Part shown: one piece after another, positions 10,870 to 21,569 of the stretch | Numbering within the stretch: position 1 is the stretch's first letter | How the letters are laid out: every line of letters starts with the position of its first letter | Source: Macrophomina tecta | Lineage: Eukaryota; Ascomycota; Dothideomycetes; Botryosphaeriales; Botryosphaeriaceae | Direction: 5' to 3' | Assembly: GCA_024180945.1 (NCBI GenBank) | Contig: JAKSGN010000020.1 | Coordinates: 558,001 to 622,000, forward strand | DNA: 64,000 bases | Notes under the pieces: generated by a model | Database searches by the model: none | What the model was told of the DNA's origin: nothing | The model's input: the letters and a program-made list of their open reading frames with translations, nothing else | Position numbers and translations under genes: made by a program

Positions 10870-12030
10870 CTAGTGCTTCGCCGTGACCTTGTCGCCAGTG
10901 AGCTTCTCAACAGCTTCCTTAGCGCTGTCCAGGTACAAGTTAGCAGGTTTCGCCACTGTGGGGATGAACTGGGGAAAACTGGGGGGAGCCGGGCCACTTA
11001 CACGTCACCCAAAGCAACCATGCAAACCGTCTGCCAAACGCCCAAACCAATCCTAGGAGTAACGCCCCTGTACAAGCCCTTGATGCCGTTCTTCGAGTAG
11101 ATGTACTTAGCCGCGTTGACGACGTTCATCTTCTTCGGGCGGTTAGGGTCCTCGACCTTGCTCTGCAGCTCGACGCGGATGACCTCAATGGGCTGGTTCC
11201 AAGCCGAGAGACCACCACCGAGCGCTGAGGCAATGATCTTTTCGACAACGCCAAGCTTCTCGCCGTGCTCCTTGCCGGTGACCTTGCGGATTCCGGATTC
11301 CGCGACACGGGACAGACCGAAGCGAGAGCCCCAGTTGGTGACTTGGCGGACAGCGACGGCGTTGACACCCTTGTTGATGCCGCGGATACCTTCCTTACGC
11401 CAAATCTCCATGAAGGTCTCCATGGTACCCGGGGGCTTCGCGCCCGACGCGGCAACCTTGTGCTTTGTGATCTCGACCGTCTTCATGCAAGTGCAGAAAC
11501 CCATGGTCGCGTAGGCCTGCGCGAGACCACCGACCATGCCGCCAGAAATACCGCCGACGAAGGGGGAGGCGCCGAAAGAGCGCGCGTGGTATTCAGCCTC
11601 AGAGGCCACGAAGAGGAGCACAGCTCCCTTGGTCGAGGCTTCAATCCAAGCCCAGGGGATCAAGCCTTGGTAGACTGCGGGGAAATAATGGGTCAGCACA
11701 GCTGCGCCTCTTGCAACTTCGGTATCCATGGAAACTTACAACCAAGGACTCCGCCACGAGCCCAGATCTTGCGGATAGCGCCACCGAAGCCGTCGTTGCG
11801 GTTGGCGGCCATGGTGGTCTTGATGACCTCCAAGGGCTGCACAGGGTGGGCTCGTTAGCACACGGTGGCTTTATCGGACGTGCGGTTTGCGAGCGACTTA
11901 CCTGACCCAGCGTCGACACTTCGAACATGTTCAGACCCGAGCCAAGCAGCAAATTGCTGAACTTGATCGGCTTCTTCTCGAGCTTCGGGGGCGCCTCAAC
12001 GCCTGCCATTGTGGCTGCGGGAGTGGACAT
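10870..12030 (-). CDS. YHM2: mitochondrial citrate/oxoglutarate carrier Yhm2
   Basis: Inner-mitochondrial-membrane carrier of the SLC25 family; the yeast homologue exchanges citrate for 2-oxoglutarate and was first found as a suppressor of mtDNA loss. Exons: 12030-11902, 11836-11740, 11674-11002, 10924-10870; 317 aa (yeast about 314). Recognisable stretches are PIKFSNLLLGSGLNMFEV near the N-terminus, then FYQGLIPWAWIEASTKGAVL, CMKTVEITKHK, and NQPIEVIRVELQSK in the third repeat. Carrier signature motifs are degenerate in repeats 1-2, as is typical for Yhm2. The last short exon encodes AKEAVEKLTGDKVTAKH; it was placed because the donor GTAAGT falls inside the apparent terminal GDV codon. The gene lies next to mitochondrial citrate synthase, on the same strand. 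Confidence 0.95.
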
Positions 12031-13313
12031 GATCTAGGTGCTTCGCGGTGGGGAGGGGCCTGACCAAGGCAGTAGGGTGCTTCGTCGCAAAGAAAGCGTG
12101 GTATGCAGAGGAAAGGGAAGAAAGGAGGAGAAGGTAGGAGTGGGCGCTGTGGAATGTATATGGGGCGGTGCGCGCGCTGCGGGATGGCAGTCCGTGCTGA
12201 GTAACTAACAAAGTCGCCGAGAGAGCTGGGTGCACCCGCGGCCTCGGAGCCCTCCTTGCTGCCTTGCCGTAATGGGATAATAGTTGGGACGAAAAATCGG
12301 GACCGTGCAACGCTCTCTGGCTATGGAGGGCCGTTGTTGACAAGTTGCTGCTCTGGAAATCGGGCGCTCACGGGACAGGCCCTTCAATAGCCGCGGCCGG
12401 GGGCTGCTGCTGCCGCAGCCGCTGTCGCCCTGGCTGCAGGTTGTGCCAGTCCGCAGCAACTCTGGCACATGCTGAGTGAGCTGAGACAGCATCATCACCC
12501 GCTAGCCTTGTCGCTCGCTCGGCCCCCGTAACTCAGTCGAGCAGGCTGCAAACTCCGAGCCGCCCTTCTCTGAGGGAAAGTCCGGAGAGAGCGCCATCGG
12601 AGTCTGAGCGGCACCGGACTGGTTGTTGAGCGACGCAATGTCCGACGCCGACCTGGCGCACCCATACTCGGCTCCCCAGCGATCCTCAGCAAACTCGCTA
12701 CAGTTCAACAACCGTGCCCCATGCAGCCCCATCAGCCCCAACGTGCCGCCGCCCGGCCCTCACCGCTAGCTTACCTCTAGCTTTCCCGCCGCCCTGTTCC
12801 CTCCCATGGCCGGTAGCTGTACCTGCAAGCCTGCTGTGTCCTGGCACTGCGAATCCGATCTTCGAGGTGGCCGGGGGCTGACATTTTATTTTTGTTGACG
12901 CGCCAGTAGCAGGGTCTGCAGGGGGTAGGACGACCTTAGGAAGCTTTGATCCTGCGAGCTGCTAGCGCGTGGGACCCGCCGCGTCGTCCGTCCAAGAGTT
13001 CCTCACGGTCGAAAGTATTGTGAACAAACTTGCAGCAACGTTTCAGGCCTCATAATTCACGGCAGAATCGCCCGTATCATGAGTCGCGTAGTTTAGTCTG
13101 TGATCATATATGCGCATTGGCCATCGGTAGCTTGGTTCACAGTCACTGCGACACCGGCCGAGAGGTACTGTTGTTACATTGCGTACATTTCAAATACTAA
13201 GAGGCATTGGGTAGACAATGCCCCGCTCCCACTCCGATGCCGTAAACCATTCCTTTATCCTAGATACATACAATTTTCCCGACCATCTATGCTCTAAAAC
13301 CTCCAATATGCGT
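12031..13313. other. intergenic between citrate synthase and YHM2
   Basis: This stretch holds the promoter and 5' leader of YHM2 (-) and the 3' flank of the citrate synthase gene (-). It is GC-rich up to about 12,800. Two overlapping minus-strand open frames near 12,495-12,741 have no domain and no splice support and are not called. Confidence 0.45.
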
Positions 13314-14080
13314 TTACAGTTGAGCGCCAACGAGCTTGGCGTAGGCATCGGTGCTGAAAGACTTGGGGCGCTCAATAGGCATGCCAACGGCGCGGTCGAT
13401 GATGAGCTGGGGAAGGACACCGAGAGCACGCGAAACACCGAAGAGGACGGTGTAGAAGTTCTGCTCAGTGAGGCCGTAGTATTGTAGGAGGACACCGGAG
13501 TGAGCGTCGACGTTGGGGTAGGGGTTCTTGGTCTTGCCGTGCTCGGTGAGAACACCGGGGGCAATCTTGTAGACCTGCGAGACGAGCTTGAACATGGGGT
13601 CGTCGGGCAGGTGCTTCTGCGCGAACTCGCGCTGGGAGACGTAGCGGGGATCAGTCTTGCGGAGGACGGCGTGGCCGTAGCCGGGAACGACCTGGCCAGA
13701 TTTGAGGGTAGACCATAGGTACTCCTTGATGGACTCATCGCTGAGGTCGTTGCCGACAGCCTTCTTCATCTTAGTGAGCCAGTTGAGCACCTCCTGGTTA
13801 GCAAGACCATGGAGAGGACCAGCCAGACCGTTGAGACCGGCAGCCAGGGACAGGTAAGGAGAGCTGAGAGCAGAGCCAACCAGGTGAGTGGTGTGGGCGC
13901 TGACGTTGCCACCCTCGTGGTCGGAGTGGATGGTCAGGTACAGCCTCATGAGCTCAACGAAGTCCTTATTGCTGGCAAAGCCGAGCTGGTTGGCCAGGTT
14001 GAAGGCATAGTCCTTGTCCTTCTGGACGGGGGCGACCTTGCCGTCCTTGAAGACGTTGCGGTAGATGCGGGCTGCAATGG

Positions 14081-14111
<31 letters not shown>

Positions 14112-15000
14112 CTCGAAGGTGTGCTCCCAGTACTGGGCCTTGGGGATACCACGGGCGTAGGCCTTGGCGAAGGCAGACTGGTGCTCGAGAGCAGTGACGG
14201 CAAGGGAGAACTGTGCCATGGGGTGGAGGTCGTTGGGGCAACGGTCGATGAGCTCCTCGACGAACTTGGGGACATCGGAGCGGGCGGCCCACTCAGCAGA
14301 CAGGTCGCGGACCTGCTGCTCGGAGGGAACCTCGCCCGTCAACAGGAGCCAGAAGAGACCTACGCCTGTCAGCCTTCAACCATCTTAGCTTTGTTGTGCG
14401 CAAGACAAACCTTCAGGAAGGGGCTCCTCGCCGCCGGGAGCTTTGGGCAGGAGCTGCTGGCACTCGGGGATCTACGGAACATGAGCAATTGGTAGATGGA
14501 GAACGGGGTTTGGCCAACTTACGGTCTTGCCGCGGAAGCGGATACCCTCCTCAGAGTCGAGGACGGAGCCCTTTGATAGAGCAGTCAGCATTCACGGTCA
14601 CAGTGACAGGGCCATGGAGTACCAACCTCCCAGACAAGGGCCTTGATGCCACGAGCACCACCGTAGACCTGGTCGAGGGTGACCTCGCCGAGGACCTTGC
14701 TACCATACTCCCTGATATCATCGTTAGCGCATGGCAGCCGGCAGCGAGGGTAGGCCGGGATGGGCGCACTTCTTGAGCTTCTTGATCTTCTCTTGCTCCT
14801 GGGGAACCTTGGCGGCGAAGGTCTCCTTCAGCGACTGCAGCAGGGCGGATCGTCAGCTTGAGCGGCGGCAGCGGCGGCAATGGGGAGCTTACGGCAGTCT
14901 TGCTGGAGTAGCAGCGCAGACCGTTGAGGGCAGCAGAGCGCGCAGGCGCCCTGGTGGACGAGCGCAGGGCGGCGGAACCGAGGCGCAGAGCAGAAGCCAT
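13314..15000 (-). CDS. CIT1: citrate synthase, mitochondrial
   Basis: Condenses acetyl-CoA and oxaloacetate to citrate at the entry of the TCA cycle, in the mitochondrial matrix. Exons: 15000-14893, 14834-14770, 14711-14627, 14570-14523, 14471-14411, 14359-13314; 470 aa, the normal size for the eukaryotic enzyme. The first 30 or so residues are rich in Ala, Arg and Ser with no acidic residue ([19 protein letters not shown]), a matrix-targeting presequence. The catalytic triad is visible: His in [13 protein letters not shown], His in [14 protein letters not shown], and Asp in NVDAHSG. The five introns are all near the 5' end, and the largest exon encodes nearly the whole catalytic body. The paralogous 2-methylcitrate synthase is the main alternative; the overall sequence reads as citrate synthase. 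Confidence 0.95.
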
Positions 15001-15841
15001 TGTGGAAGACGGAGATGGGGCGGGGGAAAAGGAGAGGAATTGATGGGGGAGTGGGTGGGATAAATAAATGGCGCGAAAGTTGGCGGGAAAGCTGCGAGAA
15101 CTTTGAGGGCCAGCTGCCTCAGTTCCGGCGCCGATTGCGTCGGCCGGTGGGAAAGGCGGTCCGTGCGCGCTGAGCTGCCATTCACGTCCGCGCCAGGCTT
15201 GGCCCGAGAGTGCGCCGCCGCCCGTCTGGCAGCGCGTGCACATCCTTCGTCATCGCCCATTATTACATCCGCCCGTCACTCACTTGTCGAGAAATAAGCA
15301 CTGCGTCCGGCGCGTCGCTCAGCCCGTGGCACCATCCCGGACGTGCTGCTGTCCCGCGTCCGCCAGTGACCGCCTTCCGCCTCTAGCTTGCCTGCGTTTC
15401 ACGGCTTCCAAGCGCGAGAGTGCCAGATCGTCTCCTGAGGACGCAGTTTCCACGCACCTCCACTACTTCTCCGTATCCCCCGCGCCGCCTACCAGTAAGC
15501 TCTTGATCGTGTCAAGGAAGCGGCGAGCGCCCTGAGCTGCGGCAGACACCTCGTAGTCGCCCAGCGCATCTCGCCTCCTTCACCCTGCGTACCACCACCA
15601 AGTCTTTCAGCTTGCGCCCTCGCAAAGCCCCATCTCACCCGCCGTCGCCTGGCTGCTTCTACTTCTTCTCCGCTGCAACGCAGGTGTCGAGGTTGATTCA
15701 GTGACGTAGCGCCGCCGGCTCCGCTCCAACCCACTACTACTACTCCAAGTATTCCGCGCACACCCTTGCTCTACAGCACGCGCACCGCGCGACTCGTTTG
15801 CTTAGCTCGATACGGGCGCCGCCGCCCCAGTAGAAGTAGTC
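15001..15841. other. divergent promoter region, CIT1 (-) / SEB1 (+)
   Basis: An 841-base GC-rich interval shared by two genes transcribed away from each other. It holds both 5' leaders. Pyrimidine-rich stretches precede the SEB1 start. No RNA gene or recognisable binding site was assigned. Confidence 0.5.
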
Positions 15842-17416
15842 ATGTCGGCCATCGAAGAGCTGAACACGTTGCTGCTGTCGCTGTCTGCGCTGAAGCCTCC
15901 AGGAGCGAACAAGTCGAAAATCACCGCCATCACCAATCTCTGCATCGCGAACGCAAATGTAGGCCGAGACTGCTCCCTAGACTACGCAGACGCGATCCCC
16001 ACTAACCTCTGCCCGCTGTAGCAATGCCCCCTGATTCTCCAGACGATCCGCGACCGCTTCAACACCTCACCCAACACCCACAAACTTGGCGTTCTCTATG
16101 TGCTTGATGCCGTCGTGCGGCAATGGGCGGACAGGGCCCGGCTGAACAAGGAAGATGCGGCATCTGCAGGTTCTGACGTGTCCAAGGCTCCCAACTCCAT
16201 TGGAGTTGCCATTGCTACGCAGGTGCTCCCTCCCATGATGCACGACCTCATCCAGACTGCTCCAGAAGATCAGAAGGTACGCACCATTGTATTCAGCGCG
16301 CATTATTTGGATTCCTCGGCATTTTCCCCAAATCCGCATGACCGCGTGTTGCCATCACCCGCAGTCGGCACGGATCACTTACAAGTTGTATCATTTTAGG
16401 ACAGGATTGGCAAGATGATCGAGATTTGGGAGCGTGGCAACACGTTTCCCCAGCAGATGCTCGCCGACTTCAAACAGCGCTTAGGAGCCCGTAAGACAGT
16501 CCCCGGCTTGCAGAGATACCCCTGTGAGACAGCACAAACGTCTGATATTTTCGTATCTGCAGCCGCCGCTCCGGCAACCGGAACTCCAACGGGTGCCACA
16601 TCTAATGCAACGGCTCAGCCGCAAGCGGCCCCAGCATATTCAGCAATGCCTTCTGGCACAGTATCACTGCTCGCAAGCCTTGCCAACGTAGGAAAGCAAG
16701 CTCAGTCTGCCGCGCCCGCGCAGAATGTCCAGTATCAGAACAGCGCACAGTATGCCACCACTACTCAGCCACATCAACAGAATGTAGGCCCTGCTATGAC
16801 TGCTCCATCGATACCTCCGTATGCTGCTCAGCCCAACGGACAAGGTAATGCCACAACTATGCCGCCTGTTGCGCCTGTTGCGCCTATTGCGCCTGCTGCT
16901 CCTCCGGCGAACCCTCTTATGCCCCAGGCATTTCAAAATATGCCTGGCGGCAACGAGGCCTTTATGCAATTCATAGGCTCCTTGGTTCAGCAAGGTTGGA
17001 GCCCGGAGCAAATAGCTCAGGTGATTGCCGCCATGAGTGGAGGCCAAGGCATCCCAGGCGCACTTGCTGCCCCTCAAGCTCCGCAGGCCCAAAATGGACA
17101 CGCCCAGGCTGTTCCAAATGGCCAGCCACAGCCTGCGCAGGATTATAGGAGTAGAGATGACCCTCGCGACTTCGACCGGAACCGTGATCGTAGCCGCTCA
17201 CCCGACTCGAAACGTCGGCGTTCTCCTCCCGTCAATCGTCGTGAGAGCCCAACCTATGGTGTTTACGACCCTTACACCGGTCCCAGCATCCCTGACGGGC
17301 CTGTTGGTGCACCTAATGGGGCGAACGGCCAGCCGTCCAGCGAGCATGGCGGTAGCCGTCGTGGCGGTAGGAAGAATAGGAGAAACCGTGACAAGCATCG
17401 CAACTCGCCTGCCGTT

Positions 17417-17448
<32 letters not shown>

Positions 17449-18153
17449 ATCGCAGCAGCAGAAGAGCTCTAACCCGAGGCCCAAGTACATTCAATTTGAT
17501 CAGTCTCTGCCAAGAGGCAACATCAAGGTGCTTAGTCGCACCTTGTTTGTAGGAGGTGTTTCGTAAGTTGCTCTGAACCATGCTTGACGATGAGGATTTA
17601 CTTCCTGACAGTCAATGTAGAGCCACGGAACAGGAGCTCAGGCAAATCTTCAGCCGTTTCGGCGAGGTACAGACATGCATTGTCAACCCGGAAAAGCACC
17701 ATGCCTTTGTGAAGATGGCGACTCGCACTGATTCCGTTCAAGCTAAGCTTGGTATGGAGAAGGAGAAGAACCCGCAGGTCCTTAATAAGGCTAGACAGGT
17801 ATGTATGGAAATGTGACAATGCAAAGCCATCTTTACTGACTTGTCCAAGACTCGCTGGGGTGTAGGCTTTGGTCCTCGCGAATGCAGCGACTACAGCACT
17901 GGTATTAGTGTCATCCCCATAGACCGGCTAACTGAGGCGGATCGTAAGTGGGTTATTAACTCAGAGTATGGCGGCACCGGCGGCCGTGCCTTGGAGACTG
18001 GCCTTGTGATAGAAGAGCCTGATATTGAGATTGGAACTGGAGTCTCATCCAAAGGTACGTTCACTCGCAGACGAAATTCAAAGATGGCGAGTCATTAACA
18101 CACAAGGGAAAAGCCATGAGTCGTCGGGTCGGCCCAGAGCCTGCAGGCAAGCA

Positions 18154-18186
<33 letters not shown>

Positions 18187-18394
18187 GGGTGGTGGTCATG
18201 TCCATGGCCGACGCCATCACGGCGGAGGAGGTGGTGGTCAGCATGGGGGCGGGTTTGATCCGAACGCGCCGCGCTTCCGCAAGCCCGATCCTCGCCCCGG
18301 TGGACCCCAAGGAGGAGAACCTCGGCCAGAGCCTCACACGATCGGCGTCCCCCCAGCCGTTCCGGGCTTTGGTTTCCAACTCCCTGGGATGTGA
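15842..18394 (+). CDS. SEB1: Seb1/Nrd1-type CID-RRM protein (transcription termination)
   Basis: Nuclear RNA-binding factor that reads the RNA polymerase II C-terminal domain and promotes termination and 3'-end choice (role from S. pombe Seb1 and yeast Nrd1). Exons: 15842-15958, 16022-16276, 16400-16490, 16563-17562, 17621-17798, 17850-18054, 18114-18394; 708 aa. The CID covers residues 1 to about 155 (LNTLLLSLSALKPPGANKSK; LGVLYVLDAVVRQWA). Next come a long Ala/Pro/Gln-rich linker and an RS/RRGG-rich patch. The poly-Gln tract is at about residues 440-450, the RRM at about 478-555 (SRTLFVGGVSATEQELRQIF), and a Seb1-type extension follows (TRWGVGFGPRECSDYSTG). A poly-Gly run is near residue 630. 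The third intron (16491-16562, 72 nt) is free of stops, so a retained-intron form would be 24 residues longer. Confidence 0.93.
17419..17448 (+). repeat. CAG repeat encoding poly-Gln in SEB1
   Basis: Tandem CAG triplets inside the SEB1 reading frame encode an uninterrupted glutamine tract; a short second CAG block follows after one serine codon. Trinucleotide runs of this kind usually vary in length between strains. Confidence 0.85.
18152..18189 (+). repeat. GGC repeat encoding poly-Gly in SEB1
   Basis: Tandem GGC triplets in the last exon of SEB1 encode a glycine run, followed by another Gly/His-rich segment. It lies in the low-complexity C-tail, outside the CID and RRM. Confidence 0.85.
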
Positions 18395-19478
18395 GCGGCT
18401 AGCTGCAGTTTGCAGCTCCATGCTCCTGCTAGCGGGTCGTACTTCATCCAAATTATCAGAATTTCTGCCGGTTCTTCGCGGAACTTTCTTCTTCGTTTAC
18501 TTTGGCGGCCATTGACGACGTGGTGGCTTTCAGTTAGGCTTCTGCGCTGCGATATGGCGTCCGGGTTCTATCACCAAAAACAGTGCTTCATTGACATTCG
18601 AGTTTGAGGGTGGCACTTCTGCTTTGGCATTTTGCTTTTGTCTTGCTCTCTTGGGTTCATCCTTACGTTTGCATGCCCCTCTTCGTGTAGTATAGCAAAA
18701 ATTATGGCGATGGCGAGTAGGCGGTGGTTGGCTTTCTTTCTTTCTTTCTTTTCTTCCTTTTTTTCTGTTTCGATTGCTCACTCGCAGATTTTTGTGGTTC
18801 TCCTATCAGCTGCTTTCAGTAGTCATCCTATTTGCATAGCTTGCGAGGTGATATTCCCTCTTATTCGTTCTTCGAAGGCAATGGGAGGGGAGGAAACGGG
18901 GACTATGGTGCATTTTAATGCGGATTTATAAACTTGTTTTTTCTTGCTTTACATGATATCGTTCGGATTATCTTCCTTGATTTGTCTCGAGTTGATTGAT
19001 CAGTGTCGGTCGACTTTCTGCGATCTTGGTGGGGGTTACGATTCACGCACGCTCTTATTCGAGTTATGTTGCTCATAATTTCCGCACGCTATCTATTTTC
19101 TTGTTATTTCTATTCATGTTATCGAAGCTCTAGTAGGTAAAAGTCAAGCAATACTCAGCTTTGGTGTTCTTGTCTCGCACGCGTATACAATGCAGGTACG
19201 AGCAGATTTCACGCAACCCATCATCAGCTGGCACCATGACCCCCTTATTGTTGCAGTACCGCACCTCACGAGTTTCGAACTCCGATTTCAAGCACTCGCG
19301 TTGCACGCCGTTGGCAGGCATGAATGTCAAGGCGGCCAGTCATAAGTCCACTGTCACACGAAGCGGGTGCCGTAAAGTTGGCCATGAGTCATTGCTTTCC
19401 CGATGTGGGCCTTTACGGGGCACCCTGTGGAGACGCACAAACGGTCCTTCCAGCCAGTCAAAATTCAACAAGCAACAG
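18395..19478. other. SEB1 3' flank
   Basis: This is a T-rich region downstream of SEB1, with TTTC repeats at about 18730-18765. It probably contains the 3' UTR and polyadenylation area. Open frames have no domains. Confidence 0.5.
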
Positions 19479-19496
19479 AAAAAAAAAAAGGCAAAA
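19479..19496 (-). terminator. Pol III terminator of initiator tRNA-Met
   Basis: Read on the minus strand, a four-T block (19496-19493) and then an 11-T run (19489-19479) follow the tRNA 3' end by 14 bases, as expected for RNA polymerase III termination. Confidence 0.85.
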
Positions 19497-19509
19497 GAAA
19501 GCCAAGTTC

Positions 19510-19639
19510 TAGCTGCGAATGGTTTCGATCCATTGTCCTCCGGGTTATGAGCCCGGCGCTGCCCAGATTGTTAGTGTATAGTTCGGAGTGATAATTGTGC
19601 GATGAGAAATGCTTACCGCTTCCGCTGCGCCACGCAGCT
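19510..19639 (-). tRNA. initiator tRNA-Met (CAT) interrupted in the D-stem by a 58-nt spliceosome-like intron
   Basis: Exon 1 is 19639-19617, the intron 19616-19559, exon 2 19558-19510. Joined, the exons give a 72-nt initiator tRNA. Acceptor stem AGCTGCG/CGCAGCT has the A1-T72 pair typical of eukaryotic initiators. The D-arm is GCGC-AGCGGAA-GCGC. Anticodon stem CCGGG/CCCGG has loop CTCATAA. T-arm AATGG-ATCGAAA-CCATT carries A54 and A60, hallmarks of the initiator, and the discriminator is A. A box (TGGCGCAGCGG) and B box (GGATCGAAACC) are intact. The interruption lies between nucleotides 24 and 25, far from the canonical 37/38 site. It begins GTAAGC, contains CACTAACAA with the branch A at 19571, and ends CAG. 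It has no TTTT that would stop Pol III. Confidence 0.93.
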
Positions 19640-20413
19640 TTGTCGAATGACTTGAATGGAAATTATTTTGGCTTGTGATTTACTTGTAGACAAATACAAC
19701 GTTTTGATTCACCTGATCATTGCTTGGGGGCTCGATTATTCCTGTGCTCACTTCTTGTGGTGGCCTGCAGCTCTCCGGTGCTCCGAACTCGGCTTTGTTC
19801 GGCCCCTCGACATGTTGAATGCGGCGCGTCAAGGCTATTGGTGGTGTACTTTGTCGCTTGCTAGCTCCACAGGGCCGTGCCGAGATTATAGCTCGAGCAC
19901 TTGAAAACCGCTCTAGATTTGCATGTGAAGATGACGGGGAGTGCGCATGACCTTATCATCTATGCTCTATTTGCGAGACTGGGGGTTTAGGTAATGAACG
20001 GGAACAAATACGCATGTGGCAGACAGCAGCAACCAAAAAAAAAAAAAAAAAAAAAAAGAAGTTTGTATAGGCATCCAAATGCACTTATGAACACCTCAAG
20101 AAGAGTTCTTTGAGCCAGGGAATTCCAAGATAAAAACCTTTGAGCTGTACATAGATTTATGTACCTGAGATATCTCTTTTCATAGAACCATATCCACATC
20201 GGATGTTCGCAAAACCTCCAAATTTCCCTGTTGTATCTCTTTGACATAGAACCATCGCACATACCATTGTCGGGGCAGGGGCATTTGAACATCGGTAAAC
20301 GTGGATGTCGAGCCGTACACCCCAGGGTATCCGTTGTGTGGTCTGATATAATGCTTACAACCCACTGCTGCTGCAAGGACCGCACGAGTATTCTGTGCCG
20401 CAGAGGGCGTCAT
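19640..20413. other. intergenic, tRNA-iMet to ANT1
   Basis: This stretch holds the upstream flank of the initiator tRNA (-) and the 3' flank of ANT1 (-). A 23-nt A run is at 20035-20057. No gene was seen. Confidence 0.5.
20035..20057. repeat. 23-nt poly(A) run
   Basis: An uninterrupted A run lies in the intergenic DNA downstream of ANT1. It has no coding context and is likely length-variable. Confidence 0.85.
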
Positions 20414-21569
20414 TTATTTCTTGATTGCCGCCCTCCTGGCCTTGACCGTCATATCGTAGAGAGCATCCTTGAAAGCGAACAAGAATGCAGCCGTAATGAC
20501 GCTCTGAGTAACTTTGGGTCCGATGCCTGCCATCTTGTCAGTACGCATTCCCAATCTCGAACCCAATAAAGCCGACCTACCTCCATAGAGACCAGCCCAT
20601 CCCTCCTCCTTGATGATACGACGGAAGCTCGTCATCATGTCCTCCTTCGGGCCATCCTTGCCGGCGACGTGCATGCGGCTCTTCACCGTGATATAAGGGT
20701 ATGTGATGGACGTGGCCAGCAGCTTGCCCATAGCACCGAGGTAGAACGAGTCTGTCGGGGTGACGCGCCGCCTCTTCTCCAGCACATTCTTCAACTGCTC
20801 GAAAAAGGTATACTGGAGAATGGGGTTGATGACGAGAACGAGGGCGGGCACAACACCGGCGAACAGGCGCATGAAGCCCTCATCCTTAATGATGGAGAGG
20901 AGGGTGCCGATGGTCGACGGGGCCTTGGCCGGCTTGCTGCCGGGCAGCGTGTCGTTGGATTCGGACTTGCGGGCCGTCATGCGCGTATTGACGACCCAGA
21001 TGGGGTTGGTGATGAGGACGGTGGCGCTGCCGGCAATGGCGCCCGCGATCATCGACTCGATGGTGGTGAGCTTCTTCGAGGCCCGGCCGGACTTGATGGC
21101 GGCCTTCTCGAAGCCGGCGCGAGTCCATTCATACCCTGGTGCGTTGCATCCCCTCGTTAGCCGCGCCCCAACCCTGCTCCCGCTATCACATGCTACTCAC
21201 AGTAATAGTAGACAAAGTTGGTGACGCTGATGCCAAACAGCGCGGATTCGAGACCGGCATAAAGGCCGCTGATGCCTTCGCGCTGGATGATGCGTTTGGT
21301 AGCGTCGAGAGTTGAGGACTGTGCCCGCTTGGACTCGACCTGAGCGCGGGTGGAGAGGGTAATGAGCGGGTAGCTGGCTTGCATCAGCGGGACTTGGGCA
21401 GCGAGGTCGCTGTCAAGGGAGCCTACGTCAGGGCCATGGAGAGCAGGCCTCCACCCGCACCAGCGAGCGCGTGGGCGACATTGTCGCTCTGCTGGGCGGC
21501 GGTCGAGGCGGCGGTCGAGGCCGGTTGGCTGTCCGAGGACTTCCTGAGGTCCTGTGCCTGTGCGGACAT
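20414..21569 (-). CDS. ANT1: peroxisomal adenine nucleotide carrier (Ant1/PMP47 type)
   Basis: SLC25-family carrier of the peroxisomal membrane that brings ATP in exchange for AMP/ADP for fatty-acid activation (function known for yeast Ant1 and Candida PMP47). Exons: 21569-21427, 21373-21201, 21135-20581, 20526-20414; 327 aa. Three carrier repeats are visible: AYPL-like start TYPLITLSTRAQ in repeat 1, NPIWVVNTRMTA in repeat 2, and YPYITVKSRMHV in repeat 3. The LYAGLESALFGISVTNFVYYYWYEW region resembles PMP47. The N-terminus is Ala/Gln/Ser-rich (MSAQAQDLRKSSDSQ). The start was chosen as the only in-frame ATG before the first membrane segment. Peroxisomal location is inferred from family, not from a motif I can point to. 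Confidence 0.9.

Noticed and set aside
12495..12741. two overlapping minus-strand open frames upstream of YHM2
   Set aside because: They are short, have no domain or signal peptide, and lie in GC-rich promoter DNA.
17419..17460. CAG array as a possible CRISPR or satellite array
   Set aside because: It is a coding trinucleotide repeat (poly-Gln) inside the SEB1 frame. No spacers are present.
19510..19639. reading the initiator tRNA as a broken pseudogene
   Set aside because: Every conserved base and all stems are intact once the 58-nt insert is removed, the insert has full splice signals, and a Pol III terminator follows. Decay would not be expected to leave this pattern.
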